Counted from the stretch's first letter, positions 41,729 through 51,533 are shown. The stretch is DNA of 64,000 nt from Mucilaginibacter tolerans (GCF_030519375.1 NZ_JAUMKB010000019.1:1-64000), one strand, 5' to 3'. Made by a program: numbers and translations. The notes: a model not told the origin generated them from the sequence alone.

Positions 41729-42292
41729 ATGAGCGAACTCATTAAAAAACAAGTTTCTGAAGCAAAGGCTTTGATGGATAAAGCCATTGAGCATTGCGAC
41801 GGTGAATTACAAAAGATACGTGCCGGCAAAGCAAGCCCAAGTATGCTGGATGATATATTGGTTGAATATTACGGCGCGCCAACACCTTTGAACCAGGTGG
41901 GCAGCGTGAACACGCCTGATGCCCGTACCATCGTGGTACAGCCATGGGAGAAGTCACTATTGGGCGCTATCGAAAAGGCCATTATGGAGGCAAACCTGGG
42001 TGTTAATCCTCAGAACGATGGTGTGATCATCCGGATTAATGTGCCACCGTTAACTGAAGAGCGTCGTCGCGACCTGGTGAAGAAGGCAAAAGCTGAAGCT
42101 GAAACTGGAAAAGTAGCTATCCGTAATATCCGTAAGGATGCCAACGATAAGATCAGAAAGCTAAAATCAGAAGGTGTTTCTGAGGATGAAATGAAAACTG
42201 GTGAAGGAGAAATTCAGAAGTTGACCGATATACACATCGCAAAGGTTGACCAGTTATCTGAAGCTAAGGAAAAAGATATCATGACAGTATAA
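41729..42292 (+). CDS. frr: Ribosome recycling factor
   Basis: This 187-aa protein splits post-termination ribosomes with EF-G. It has LQKIRAGKASPSMLDDI near 27-43, YYGAPTPLNQVGSV and the tail ERRRDLVKKAKAEAE with KEKDIMTV at the end. Length is typical. A TATTTTTG element (41702-41709) upstream may give it its own promoter. Confidence 0.97.
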   Translation: MSELIKKQVSEAKALMDKAIEHCDGELQKIRAGKASPSMLDDILVEYYGAPTPLNQVGSVNTPDARTIVVQPWEKSLLGAIEKAIMEANLGVNPQNDGVIIRINVPPLTEERRRDLVKKAKAEAETGKVAIRNIRKDANDKIRKLKSEGVSEDEMKTGEGEIQKLTDIHIAKVDQLSEAKEKDIMTV

Positions 42293-42313
42293 AGACCAGA
42301 GTATTGTCAAATT

Positions 42314-42355
42314 AAAGGGAATGAGCTATTTATAGCCATTCCCTTTTTTTATTTT
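42314..42355 (+). terminator. Terminator of frr
   Basis: AAAGGGAATG at 42314-42323 pairs with CATTCCCTTT at 42337-42346, with an inner AGCTA/TAGC stem, and a long T-rich tail follows. It ends 9 bases before the next start codon. Confidence 0.92.
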
Positions 42356-42363
42356 TACCGGGC

Positions 42364-44118
42364 ATGAACGTACTAATCTCATATCTCAAAAAACATAAAT
42401 GGGTTGTGGTCACTGCTTTATTGTTGGCAGCAGTCAATATCGGCTTTTCCTTACTAGACCCTTATATCACCGGTAGGATAGTGGATAAGGTCATTGAACA
42501 ACGCAATGTTCTTCAATACAATGAATATATCGGTACTGTGCTTAAGCTGATAGGTATGGCCATAGGTGTGGCTATGGTATCGCGAATAGCCAAAAACTTC
42601 CAGGACTATTATACCAATATTATCACTCAAAAAGTGGGTGCCGAAATGTATGCCGACGGTTTGAGGCATTCGCTTGAACTGCCTTACCAGGTTTTTGAAG
42701 ACCAGCGCAGCGGCGAGACCTTGGGTATTTTGCAAAAGGTGCGCCAGGACTGCGAAAAATTTGTTACCTCTTTTATCGGGATATTGTTTGTCAGCCTGGT
42801 GGGTATGGTGTTCGTTATTGTGTATTCGGTTTCGGTAAGTTATAAAGTAACGCTTGTATATTTTGCAGCTATCCCCGTGATCGCTTTGGTAAGTACGCTT
42901 ATGAGCCGGAAGATTAAACGCATTCAAAAAACCATAGTTGCTGAAACTACTGCATTAGCCGGATCAACCACGGAGTCGTTAAGAAATATCGAACTCGTAA
43001 AAAGTTTAGGCCTTGCCAAACAGGAAATAGAGCGTTTAAATAAAACCACCTACAAAATACTCGATCTTGAGTTACGTAAAGTGAAATATGTGCGTAGCAT
43101 GAGTTTCGTACAGGGGACTACCGTGAACTTTGTTCGTAGCGTGATGGTAGTGGTACTGCTTATTCTCATCTTTCATCAAACTATTTCACCTGGACAGTAC
43201 TTTAGCTTTTTATTCTATTCATTCTTTCTGTTTAATCCATTGCAGGAATTGGGGAATGTGATCCTTTCCTGGCGCGAAGCCGAGGTTTCCCTGGGCAATT
43301 TCAAACGCATACTAAGTATCCCGATTGATGCCAAGCCAGAGAAACCAGCTCTTTTAGAGGACGTAAGGAAGCTCTCTTTTAATAATGTAAGTTTCAAGCA
43401 CCTCACGGCTAACAGGAATGCGCTGAACAATATCAGTTTTGAAACAAGAGTTGGGGAGACCATCGCATTTGTTGGTCCTTCAGGGTCAGGAAAGACGACA
43501 TTGGTTAAACTGTTGGTTGGTTTATACCAGCCATTGGACGGCGATATTTTATACAACGATATTCCAAGCAGGGAGATAGACCTGGATGAGCTTCGAGAAA
43601 AAGTTGGTTTTGTAACGCAAGATACGCAATTGTTTTCAGGAACTATTCGGGAAAACCTATTGTTCGTCCGACCGGATGCCACCGATGAAGAATGTATGGA
43701 AGTTCTGCAACGAGCAGCTTGCCAGACTTTGCTGGCACGTGCACCACAGGGCTTGAGTACAGTGATCGGTGAAGGTGGTGTAAAAGTATCCGGCGGTGAG
43801 AAACAACGCTTGTCCATAGCCCGAGCTTTGCTGCGCAGACCCGACCTGCTCGTATTTGATGAAGCTACCTCATCGCTTGATTCCATAACCGAAGAAGAAA
43901 TAACCGAAACTATCAGGGATGTGTCCGTGTTAAAAGATCATGTAACTATTTTGATTGCTCACCGTTTATCTACTATCATGCACGCCGATACCATTTATGT
44001 CCTGGAGAAAGGGCATATTGTTGAATCGGGCAGGCATGACGAGCTCTTACTTCAAAAAGGTCTGTATTATGCAATGTGGCGTCAGCAGATTGGTGAGAAA
44101 GTAACCGCTGATTATTGA
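42364..44118 (+). CDS. ABC exporter, fused permease-ATPase
   Basis: This 584-aa half-transporter has six membrane helices in the N-terminal half (first near 15-35) and a nucleotide-binding domain with Walker A GPSGSGKTT at 371-379, signature VSGGEKQRLSIARAL and Walker B LLVFDEATSSLD. It is a homodimer-forming exporter of the MsbA/lipid or peptide type. The substrate is unknown. It is followed 18 bases later by a small PLDc_N-like membrane gene. Confidence 0.93.
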   Translation: MNVLISYLKKHKWVVVTALLLAAVNIGFSLLDPYITGRIVDKVIEQRNVLQYNEYIGTVLKLIGMAIGVAMVSRIAKNFQDYYTNIITQKVGAEMYADGLRHSLELPYQVFEDQRSGETLGILQKVRQDCEKFVTSFIGILFVSLVGMVFVIVYSVSVSYKVTLVYFAAIPVIALVSTLMSRKIKRIQKTIVAETTALAGSTTESLRNIELVKSLGLAKQEIERLNKTTYKILDLELRKVKYVRSMSFVQGTTVNFVRSVMVVVLLILIFHQTISPGQYFSFLFYSFFLFNPLQELGNVILSWREAEVSLGNFKRILSIPIDAKPEKPALLEDVRKLSFNNVSFKHLTANRNALNNISFETRVGETIAFVGPSGSGKTTLVKLLVGLYQPLDGDILYNDIPSREIDLDELREKVGFVTQDTQLFSGTIRENLLFVRPDATDEECMEVLQRAACQTLLARAPQGLSTVIGEGGVKVSGGEKQRLSIARALLRRPDLLVFDEATSSLDSITEEEITETIRDVSVLKDHVTILIAHRLSTIMHADTIYVLEKGHIVESGRHDELLLQKGLYYAMWRQQIGEKVTADY

Positions 44119-44135
44119 TTTAAACATTTTCTGCT

Positions 44136-44345
44136 ATGTATCTGATTACATCCACCATCGGGGGGACCTTCGGTTTAATATTTTTGTTAGCCTGGGTTCT
44201 GTTAGGCATTTATAGCTTCTTCAATATACTCAGGAATAGGAATATCAATAGCGGCGCCAAGCTGTTATGGATAGCAATTATAGCAGTGGTACCCATTTTG
44301 GGTTCACTTACCTATTTATTCCTGAGGAGTTTAAAAACGCTTTAA
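44136..44345 (+). CDS. PLDc_N-like small membrane protein
   Basis: This 69-aa protein has two membrane helices (about 10-32 and 42-64) with KLLWIAIIAVVPILGSLTYLF, typical of the phospholipase D N-terminal-like (PLDc_N) small proteins. It follows the ABC exporter by 18 bases on the same strand. Its last 4 bases overlap the stop end of the convergent MFS gene. Confidence 0.75.
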   Translation: MYLITSTIGGTFGLIFLLAWVLLGIYSFFNILRNRNINSGAKLLWIAIIAVVPILGSLTYLFLRSLKTL

Positions 44346-45646
44346 GCCGTGGCAGGCTTTTCTTCCCCTACTTCAATCGTATGAATATCGCTTACCTTAA
44401 GAGGGAGCAGGTTTTTGGTTTTGAAATAGGTAATAATAACGATCAGCATGGTTATACTGCCGCCCAACAGCACAGCGGGGACAGTCCCAATCCAATTAGC
44501 CATAACACCCGATTCAACATCCCCAATCTCGTTGGAGGAGCCAATAAACATTGAATTGACCGCAGACACGCGCCCGCGCATATGGTCAGGGGTCAATAGC
44601 TGTACTAAAGTGCCGCGTATGATCACACTTATACTATCGAAAGCGCCCTGGCCGAATAAGAAGAGGACAGTTAGCAAAAAACTTCGTGATAACCCAAACC
44701 CGATGATGCAAAGGCCAAAGCCTGTTACCGCGATGAGCAGATTGCGCCATGGTTTATTCAATGGCGAATAGCGAACCATTATGACCATGGTTAAGGCTGC
44801 ACCCAAGGACGATGCCATTTTCATTACGCCAAATCCTTGCGCACCAACATGTAGAATATCTAATGCGAATACAGGCAGCAAGGCTACCGACCCGCCAAAG
44901 AAAACAGAAAACAGGTCGAGGCTCATTGCTGCCACCATCATTTTCGTTTTAAAAACAAAACCCACACCTTCAGAAAGGCTTTTCCATATACCCTCTTTGG
45001 GCACAAAAACCGCAGGATACTTTCTAAGTGTAAATACCAGAACAAGAGTTAGTAGCAGGAAAATTAAGATCACGAGGAAGTTCCCTGTAATCCCACCGCC
45101 GAATGCATAAATAAAACCACCGGCAAGTGGACCTAAAATTGATGCAATCTGCCAGCTTGTGCTGCTCCAGGTACTGGCATTGGGATAAATTTCGCGGGGG
45201 ATACTATTAGCATATACCGTAAATATAGCCGGTCCGAAAAAAGCGCGGGCGACACCGTTACAAAATATCATGCCGTAAAGTATCGGCAGTATCCAGCTTG
45301 TATGAATATAGCCGCTCATGCCTTTAAGAGTGGCGATGAACATGACGAACGACGAAAAGAAAACACCGCTGAAAATCAGCAATAACATTTTTCGCTTTTC
45401 ATACTTATCAGCAATATAACCACCGTAAAGTGCAAGACCAATGGCCGGTATGGCTTCACTTAGCCCAATCCAGGCAAGGGCAAGCTTGCTGTGAGTAATA
45501 TCGTAAATGTAATATCCCAGGGCTGCTGTTTGCATCTGGTAAGCAAAGGTGAAGAAAAACCGCAGGCTCAGATAAGTACGAAAATCCTTGAATCGCAATG
45601 CTGCGAAAGAATCTTTTTTGGGCTGACTATGACCTTCTTCGGACAC
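44342..45646 (-). CDS. MFS transporter (EntS-like)
   Basis: This 434-aa protein has about twelve membrane helices and loop motifs such as GGYIADKYEKRKML near 82-95, a variant of the MFS loop 2-3 motif. It resembles enterobactin-exporter type MFS proteins. It starts at GTG 45646. Substrate is unknown. It is convergent with the PLDc_N gene, with a 4-base overlap. Confidence 0.9.
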   Translation of the reverse strand: MSEEGHSQPKKDSFAALRFKDFRTYLSLRFFFTFAYQMQTAALGYYIYDITHSKLALAWIGLSEAIPAIGLALYGGYIADKYEKRKMLLLIFSGVFFSSFVMFIATLKGMSGYIHTSWILPILYGMIFCNGVARAFFGPAIFTVYANSIPREIYPNASTWSSTSWQIASILGPLAGGFIYAFGGGITGNFLVILIFLLLTLVLVFTLRKYPAVFVPKEGIWKSLSEGVGFVFKTKMMVAAMSLDLFSVFFGGSVALLPVFALDILHVGAQGFGVMKMASSLGAALTMVIMVRYSPLNKPWRNLLIAVTGFGLCIIGFGLSRSFLLTVLFLFGQGAFDSISVIIRGTLVQLLTPDHMRGRVSAVNSMFIGSSNEIGDVESGVMANWIGTVPAVLLGGSITMLIVIITYFKTKNLLPLKVSDIHTIEVGEEKPATA

Positions 45647-45744
45647 TATTGCTATTTATAGGTTAATGCTCCGCAATTTACAATTAAGCATTAAAAGTAT
45701 CATTGCAGATTTACATAATTATATAATAATGTGGTATGTTATTA

Positions 45745-45770
45745 TAGAGACGCGATGCATCGCCTCTCTA
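45745..45770. repeat. 26-base palindrome, TAGAGA..ATGCAT..TCTCTA class (copy 2)
   Basis: TAGAGA, two bases, CGATGCATCG, two bases, TCTCTA. The design and length match the copy at 39181-39206. It lies between the M28 peptidase and MFS genes. Confidence 0.82.
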
Positions 45771-45780
45771 CAGGGACAGG

Positions 45781-47163
45781 TCAATTAAACCCGTGCTGAT
45801 CGATAAGGTAAATCAATGAAGCCATTGATGCCGAACCCAATTCCAGCTCACGCTTGTTCACATTCTCAAATATATCATTCGGTGTATGGTGCACATCAAA
45901 ATAGCGTTGTGAATCGGAATCGAAACCTATTAGTACGACACCCGAAGTTTTTTCCTTCAACGGACCGATATCACTACCGCCACCACCCGCAACAAACCGG
46001 CTTGAACCATAAGGTTCAAAAAGTTGTTTCCATGGCCCAAGGTTTTTAAATTGCTCAGCCGTCAAACCCGAAAAGCCAAAACCACGCGGGGTAAATCCGC
46101 CTAAGTCTGATTCGATAGCTGCGATATGTTCTTCTTTATTTTGAACGGCCAATTCAGCATATTTTATGCCGCCCTTATCGCCATTTTCCTCATTCATAAA
46201 GAATACCACCCGTATGGTATTTTTTGGATGATAGCCTAAAGCTTTTAAAATTCGAACTGCTTCCAGTGATCCCATCACACCGGTACCATCATCATGCGCG
46301 CCTTCAGCCAAATCCCACGAATCCAGGTGGCCGCCAACAGTGATAAACTTGTTTGGATTTTCAGAACCTTTCAATTCTCCCACCACATTATAGGATAGGG
46401 TATCAGGCCGCATCTCACAGTTCTGTTTGAAATAGAATTTGATCTGCGGCAATTTCTTTTGCTTTAACAAAGCACTCAGTTGATTAGCGCCTTTAGTTGA
46501 TATAGCCGCAGCCGGGATATTCAGGCCGCCGGGCGTAAAGCGTGTTGCACCGGTATGTGGATAGTCGTCCAGGCTTTCTGTTAATGAGCGGACAATTACC
46601 CCGACAGCGCCATATTTAGCAGCCGCAGCCGGGCCAGCATTGCGTTGATCGCCGGCAGTACCGTAAGAGCGTATAGTCTCGATAAAGCGTGGGTCAAATG
46701 GACGGTTAAAGAATATGATCTTTCCTTTTATAATTTTCTCGCCTAAGGTATCGAGCTCTTTCAGACTATGTACTTCGATCACCTCAGCAGTGATACCTTC
46801 TTTTGGAGTGGCGACAGACATGCCCAGCGCTGCAATCGGAACAGATATTTTATTGTTGCCGTCAATGATCGTTCCAACTTCTTTCGCTCCGCGTACCCAG
46901 TGTGGCACCATTACTTCCTGCAGGAAAACATGGTCGAAGCCGTAGCTTTCCATTAGCTTTTTACTCCATTCTACTGCCTTTTGGGCATTTGGAGAACCGC
47001 TCAAACGTGCACCGATATTCTTGCACAAATGATGGAGATTGCTATAGCATTGCCCATTCACCAAAGCTTCATCGTAAATTTTACGAAGCATTAATGAGTC
47101 CTGGGCTTTCAGAAAGGTAGTAGAAAACACAAGTGACAGGATAGTAAAGAATTTCAGTTTCAT
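45781..47163 (-). CDS. Secreted M28-family aminopeptidase
   Basis: From the ATG at 47163 the 460-aa protein has a signal peptide (MKLKFFTILSLVFSTTFLKA-Q). Metal-ligand motifs of M28 peptidases are visible: GGHLDSWDLAEGAHDDGTG, MNEENGDKGG, ESDLGGF and DVHHTPND. A protease-associated-like insertion lies in the N-terminal half. It is a zinc exopeptidase exported to periplasm or surface. Start M1 at 47187 would place extra residues before the signal. Confidence 0.92.
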   Translation of the reverse strand: MKLKFFTILSLVFSTTFLKAQDSLMLRKIYDEALVNGQCYSNLHHLCKNIGARLSGSPNAQKAVEWSKKLMESYGFDHVFLQEVMVPHWVRGAKEVGTIIDGNNKISVPIAALGMSVATPKEGITAEVIEVHSLKELDTLGEKIIKGKIIFFNRPFDPRFIETIRSYGTAGDQRNAGPAAAAKYGAVGVIVRSLTESLDDYPHTGATRFTPGGLNIPAAAISTKGANQLSALLKQKKLPQIKFYFKQNCEMRPDTLSYNVVGELKGSENPNKFITVGGHLDSWDLAEGAHDDGTGVMGSLEAVRILKALGYHPKNTIRVVFFMNEENGDKGGIKYAELAVQNKEEHIAAIESDLGGFTPRGFGFSGLTAEQFKNLGPWKQLFEPYGSSRFVAGGGGSDIGPLKEKTSGVVLIGFDSDSQRYFDVHHTPNDIFENVNKRELELGSASMASLIYLIDQHGFN

Positions 47164-47216
47164 GTTGAGAAGAGTGCTTTTTAACAAATGTAATATTTTG
47201 AAGGAATATTGTCAGA

Positions 47217-49325
47217 TCAGGAAATTTTATCCCAGCTTAAGCCTGCATTTTTTGCCTGGAATGCCAGTTGGAGGACTTGATTTTCGGGATGAGCTAATGC
47301 TGGGTCCTTTACAAATATGTCTTCCACACATTTACGTGCCTGCAATAACAAAGCCTGATCAGTCGTCAGGTCGGCGACTTTCAGGTCGACCACACCGCTT
47401 TGCTGCGTTCCTTCAATATTACCCGGTCCGCGTAATTGAAGGTCAATCTCTGATATCTCAAAGCCATTATTGGTTTTTACCATAGTATCCAGCCTGATTT
47501 TGCCATCGTAGCTTAGTTTGTGACTACTCATCAGAATGCAGAAGGACTGTTCTGCACCACGTCCCACGCGACCACGCAACTGGTGCAATTGCGAAAGACC
47601 GAAGCGCTCAGCATTTTCAATGATCATGACAGAGGCATTCGGGATATTCACGCCAACTTCGATCACGGTGGTCGCCACCATGATCTGCGTTTCATGCTTC
47701 ACAAAACGTTGCATCTCAAAATCCTTATCCTTTGGCGGCATTTTGCCGTGAACAATACTGATCTGGTATTCAGGCATCGGGAACTCATGGCGCATAGTTT
47801 CAATACCGTCCTCCAGGTTTTTCAAGTCGAGCTTTTCGCTTTCCTGTATCAGCGGATATACTACGTAGATCTGACGCCCTTTATCAATCTCCTGCTTCAT
47901 AAAGCCAAACATCCGCAGGCGCTGGTTCTCATAATAATGAACGGTCTGTATCGGTTTTCTCCCCGCCGGTAGCTCGTCGATTACTGATACGTCCAGATCG
48001 CCGTAAAGTGTCATAGCCAATGTTCGAGGGATTGGAGTTGCTGTCATTACCAAAACATGCGGCGGTATGTTATTTTTTCGCCAAAGCTTTGCTCGTTGTT
48101 CTACACCAAATCGATGTTGCTCGTCGATCACCACAAAACCCAGGTTTTGAAACTGTACTTTGTCTTCAATTAAAGCGTGGGTACCAATTAGTATCTTTAA
48201 CTCACCGTTTTCCAAACGTTCATGAAGTACATTTCTTTCCTTCTTTTTGGTTGAACCTGTTAACAAAGCCACTTCAATAAAACCATCACCTACAAGGCTT
48301 TTTATGGTTTGATAATGTTGATTGGCAAGTATTTCGGTAGGGGCCATAATGCAGGTTTGAAAGCCATTATCAATGGCAATCAGCATACTCATCAGGGCAA
48401 CCACCGTCTTACCACTGCCAACATCGCCTTGCAGTAGCCGGTTCATTTGTACGCCGCGCTGGGTATCCTGGCGTATTTCACGTAGCACCTTTTTCTGTGC
48501 GTTGGTTAGCTCGAATGGAAGTTTATGGTGAAAGAATTCGTTAAAATAATCACCAACCGTTTCAAATACGTGCCCTTTGAATTTTTGGATACGGAGTAGT
48601 TTATTTTTGAGTAGTTTGAGCTGGATGAAGAATAGCTCTTCAAACTTCAATCTACGGATAGCTTCATTCAGCATGTTCGCATCTTCGGGAAAATGCATAT
48701 TGCGGTAAGCATCCGCACGGCCCATCAGCCTGAATTGGTTCAGAACATGCATGGGCAGGTTTTCGTGAATATCCTTGGCATGTTGATCCAGTAAAGGTTC
48801 TGTAAGCTTCTGAATTCCCTTGCTGTCCAGTCCGAATTGCTTTAATTTTTCTGTCGAACTGTAAGCGGGCTGCAGGGTCATATTGCCCTTTTGCTTCATG
48901 GTAGCAGGGGAATAAAGCTCCGTTTCGGGATGGGCCATTTGAGGCTTCCCGTTAAAAGAGCCGGGCTTGCCAAATAGAATATAAACCTTCCCCGGTTGCA
49001 GGTATTTCTCTATCCACCGCACTCCCTGGAACCATACCAGCTCCATTACGCCGGTGTCATCCTGAACTTGAGCTACAAGACGTTTGGTATGTTTCTCGCC
49101 AAGAATCTCTTTGTTGGTTAACCGGGCTAAAACCTGAACATAAGGCAAGTCAGGATTTACTTCCCTGATCTTATAGAACCGTGTCCGGTCGATATGTTTA
49201 TAAGGAAAGTGGCGCAGCAGGTCCTCGAACGTAAATATTCCCAATTCCTTTTTAAGGAGATCAGCTCGTGATACGCCGACACCCTTTAAATATTCAATAG
49301 GAGTTTGAAATACCAGCCTGTTCAA
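47217..49325 (-). CDS. recG: ATP-dependent DNA helicase RecG
   Basis: This 702-aa helicase reverses stalled replication forks. It has the N-terminal wedge/OB domain (YVQVLARLTNKEIL), Walker A LLQGDVGSGKT, VVIDEQHRFGVEQR (a DEQH-type box) and MVATTVIEVGVNIPNASVM, ending with QLHQLRGRVGRGAEQSFC. RidA precedes it on the same strand, 9 bases away. Confidence 0.96.
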   Translation of the reverse strand: MNRLVFQTPIEYLKGVGVSRADLLKKELGIFTFEDLLRHFPYKHIDRTRFYKIREVNPDLPYVQVLARLTNKEILGEKHTKRLVAQVQDDTGVMELVWFQGVRWIEKYLQPGKVYILFGKPGSFNGKPQMAHPETELYSPATMKQKGNMTLQPAYSSTEKLKQFGLDSKGIQKLTEPLLDQHAKDIHENLPMHVLNQFRLMGRADAYRNMHFPEDANMLNEAIRRLKFEELFFIQLKLLKNKLLRIQKFKGHVFETVGDYFNEFFHHKLPFELTNAQKKVLREIRQDTQRGVQMNRLLQGDVGSGKTVVALMSMLIAIDNGFQTCIMAPTEILANQHYQTIKSLVGDGFIEVALLTGSTKKKERNVLHERLENGELKILIGTHALIEDKVQFQNLGFVVIDEQHRFGVEQRAKLWRKNNIPPHVLVMTATPIPRTLAMTLYGDLDVSVIDELPAGRKPIQTVHYYENQRLRMFGFMKQEIDKGRQIYVVYPLIQESEKLDLKNLEDGIETMRHEFPMPEYQISIVHGKMPPKDKDFEMQRFVKHETQIMVATTVIEVGVNIPNASVMIIENAERFGLSQLHQLRGRVGRGAEQSFCILMSSHKLSYDGKIRLDTMVKTNNGFEISEIDLQLRGPGNIEGTQQSGVVDLKVADLTTDQALLLQARKCVEDIFVKDPALAHPENQVLQLAFQAKNAGLSWDKIS

Positions 49326-49334
49326 TTTTGTCTA

Positions 49335-49715
49335 TCAGGAATTTATTGCGATAACTGAAATTTCGACATTTACATTTTTAGGTAAGGCCGCAACCTGAAC
49401 AGTCTCACGGGCCGGAAACTGATCGGTAAAATAAGTACCGTATACTTCATTTACCTGGCCGAAGTTCCCCATATCTGTCAGGAAAATGCTTGTTTTAACA
49501 ATATTGCTGAAGTTAAGGCCCGCTTCGGTCAATATAGCTTTGATATTCTCCATTACCTGTTTTGCCTCCGCTTTAATATCGTCCGAAACTATTTCGCCGG
49601 TAGCAGGGTTGCTGGGTATTTGTCCAGAAACAAAAAGAAAACCGCCCGCAGCAACGGCTTGACTGTAAGGCCCGATCGGAGCAGGGGCGTTCTTGGTATT
49701 GATCACTTTTTTCAT
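49335..49715 (-). CDS. ridA: RidA-family enamine/imine deaminase
   Basis: This 126-aa protein has the RidA features NAPAPIGPYSQAV near 8-20, GGFLFVSGQIP and FPARETVQVAALPKNVNVEI, which carries the active-site Arg. It hydrolyses reactive enamines from PLP enzymes. It is 9 bases upstream of recG, so the two are likely co-transcribed. Confidence 0.93.
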   Translation of the reverse strand: MKKVINTKNAPAPIGPYSQAVAAGGFLFVSGQIPSNPATGEIVSDDIKAEAKQVMENIKAILTEAGLNFSNIVKTSIFLTDMGNFGQVNEVYGTYFTDQFPARETVQVAALPKNVNVEISVIAINS

Positions 49716-49757
49716 AGGATATTATAAGAGTTAGATGCAAAAGCACATTCTGCACCA

Positions 49758-49901
49758 TTACTTTTTCAGTATAAACCAATCAATCAGTTTCCAGATAATC
49801 CCCGCCAGGAACATAATGATAGCGATAGCATTGATAGCGTGCATCACCTTCAGGTTAAAACTGGTTGGCCGGTTTGGATCTTTTTTTCTGAAAAAATACA
49901 T
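49758..49901 (-). CDS. 47-aa single-helix membrane protein
   Basis: Reading the minus strand from the ATG at 49901, the product begins MYFFRKKDPNRPTSFNLKVM. A hydrophobic helix follows (residues 21-37, HAINAIAIIMFLAGIIW), and it ends KLIDWFILKK. The basic N-terminus suggests an inside-in orientation. Support comes from the coherent membrane-protein pattern and from its location between ridA and an OmpA terminator on the same strand. Bacteroidota often carry such short conserved proteins. Confidence 0.6.
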   Translation of the reverse strand: MYFFRKKDPNRPTSFNLKVMHAINAIAIIMFLAGIIWKLIDWFILKK

Positions 49902-49916
49902 GAACAAATTTAATAA

Positions 49917-49951
49917 AAAAAAGAAGGCTCTCCGAAACCGGAGAGCCTTCT
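49917..49951 (-). terminator. Terminator of the OmpA-family gene
   Basis: AGAAGGCTCTCCG at 49922-49934 pairs perfectly with 49939-49951, and on the minus strand a T run follows. It lies 22 bases past the stop codon. Confidence 0.92.
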
Positions 49952-49972
49952 GAAATTATTGCAAATGAATAA

Positions 49973-51382
49973 TTATTTTTTGAATTCAACACGACGGTTC
50001 AGGATACGACCTTCTTCCGTTGAGTTGTCAGCAATTGGGTGAGTTTCACCGAATCCTTTTACTTTAACACGTTTTGCATCAACACCAGAGTTAACTAAGT
50101 AAGTTTTTACTGAGTTAGCGCGGTCTTTAGATAAACGCATGTTGTGAGCAGCAGTACCTTCTGATGAAGCGAAACCGTCTAATTCGATCTTAGCACCAGC
50201 GTTTGAACGCAGATCAGCTGAAGTAGCGTCAAGTACTGGGTAAGAAGAAGTTCTCAATACTGAGCTATCGAATTCGAACTGGATGTTAGAGTAAGCTTTT
50301 GCTTCACCTGGTTTTGGTTTCATTACGAATAATGAAGTATCAATTTTAGGGAATACAATTGGACAGCCAGATCCGTCAACAACAGTACCTGCAGGAGTGT
50401 TAGGGCATTTGTCGAATTGATCAGCAACACCGTCACCGTCAGAATCTTTCTTCAGGTCGTTAACTGCATTTTCAACATTGCCAACACGGCCTTTCAAAGC
50501 TTCTACTTCCTGACGAAGAGCTGCATCATACAACTCGTCATACATCATAGCTACTGGGTTTACCCAATCCAGGTTTGGTTTTGATTTCGGACCGAAAGTA
50601 TACTCTAAACCAGCATAGCCGTAAGAATACTTGTTAGAAGCTGGGTAGTCAGCGTGAACACCAGTGAAGTTAAATCCATCGATGAAGTTTTCAGTGTAGC
50701 CAACGTTCAGTGCAAATTGATCAGATAGTTTGAATTTAACACCTGCACCTACTGGAATAACTAACTCTTTAATGCGTGATCCTGTACCATCAGTACCGGT
50801 ATGCCCTTTGTAATCAAATAGCAGGGTACCTTGTGAATTGTCAGAATACACTTTTGGAGAATAGAATGCTAAACCAGCGCCACCGTGTAAGAAGAAATTA
50901 ATAGCGTTGGTGCGGTGAAGGAAGCTCAACGAGCCAACATTAACAACACCGCTTAAAGTAGCCTGATAGAAAGAAGTTTTAAAGCTTCCGACCTGGCCGA
51001 GCGATGGGTCAACTACATAACCCGGGTTGCTGAATTTTGCTTCTTCGCTGCCTTTTACACTACCGCCTCTTACATCTAATTGTAAGCCGAATGCGTGCGA
51101 TAATTGATCTCTCAAGCTAACTCCGTAGCCCAAGCTTGGTTGATTGTGGTTAAATACGTTAACTCCACCTGTTGCAACAGAAGGAGCGGTGACTCCAACG
51201 TTTACGCCAACACTCCATGTGTTGTACTGTTTCGTACCACCAAATACCTTGGCAGTACCTGTTGCTGCTGATGCCTTCGTCGAATCTGTTTTTGCAGCAT
51301 CAGTCTGGGCATTTACCACACTGACAGCCAACAAAGACGCGAATGAAAGGGCGACTGTTTTTTTTAATGTAGAATAGTTCAT
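49973..51382 (-). CDS. OmpA-family outer-membrane protein
   Basis: From the ATG at 51382 (MNYSTLKKTVALSFASLLAV) the 469-aa precursor has a signal peptide of about 25 residues. It has an N-terminal beta-barrel domain, a helical segment (EVEALKGRVGNVENAVNDLKK), a thrombospondin type 3-like calcium repeat (DSDGDGVADQFDKCPNTPAG) and a C-terminal OmpA peptidoglycan-binding domain (LDGFASSEGTAAHNMRLSKDRA). It links the outer membrane to the wall. Start M1 at 51400 adds six residues and is less likely. A TAATTTTG element lies upstream near 51420-51427. Confidence 0.93.
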   Translation of the reverse strand: MNYSTLKKTVALSFASLLAVSVVNAQTDAAKTDSTKASAATGTAKVFGGTKQYNTWSVGVNVGVTAPSVATGGVNVFNHNQPSLGYGVSLRDQLSHAFGLQLDVRGGSVKGSEEAKFSNPGYVVDPSLGQVGSFKTSFYQATLSGVVNVGSLSFLHRTNAINFFLHGGAGLAFYSPKVYSDNSQGTLLFDYKGHTGTDGTGSRIKELVIPVGAGVKFKLSDQFALNVGYTENFIDGFNFTGVHADYPASNKYSYGYAGLEYTFGPKSKPNLDWVNPVAMMYDELYDAALRQEVEALKGRVGNVENAVNDLKKDSDGDGVADQFDKCPNTPAGTVVDGSGCPIVFPKIDTSLFVMKPKPGEAKAYSNIQFEFDSSVLRTSSYPVLDATSADLRSNAGAKIELDGFASSEGTAAHNMRLSKDRANSVKTYLVNSGVDAKRVKVKGFGETHPIADNSTEEGRILNRRVEFKK

Positions 51383-51533
51383 AGTTTTAAGATTAAACAA
51401 TTTAATTGTGATTTTTTTTCAAAATTAGTAATTATGTTTGACTTCATTACCAAACATTGTTCCAAAATTTGTCTTTTGGTAATACAAATAAATAAAAATA
51501 ATTGTTTGCAAAAAATTAATTATACCGATAATA

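Noticed and set aside
43215-43886. Long minus-strand frame opposite the ABC exporter
   Set aside because: It mirrors the strongly conserved ATPase domain on the plus strand; its translation has Ser/Arg/Pro-rich shadow composition.
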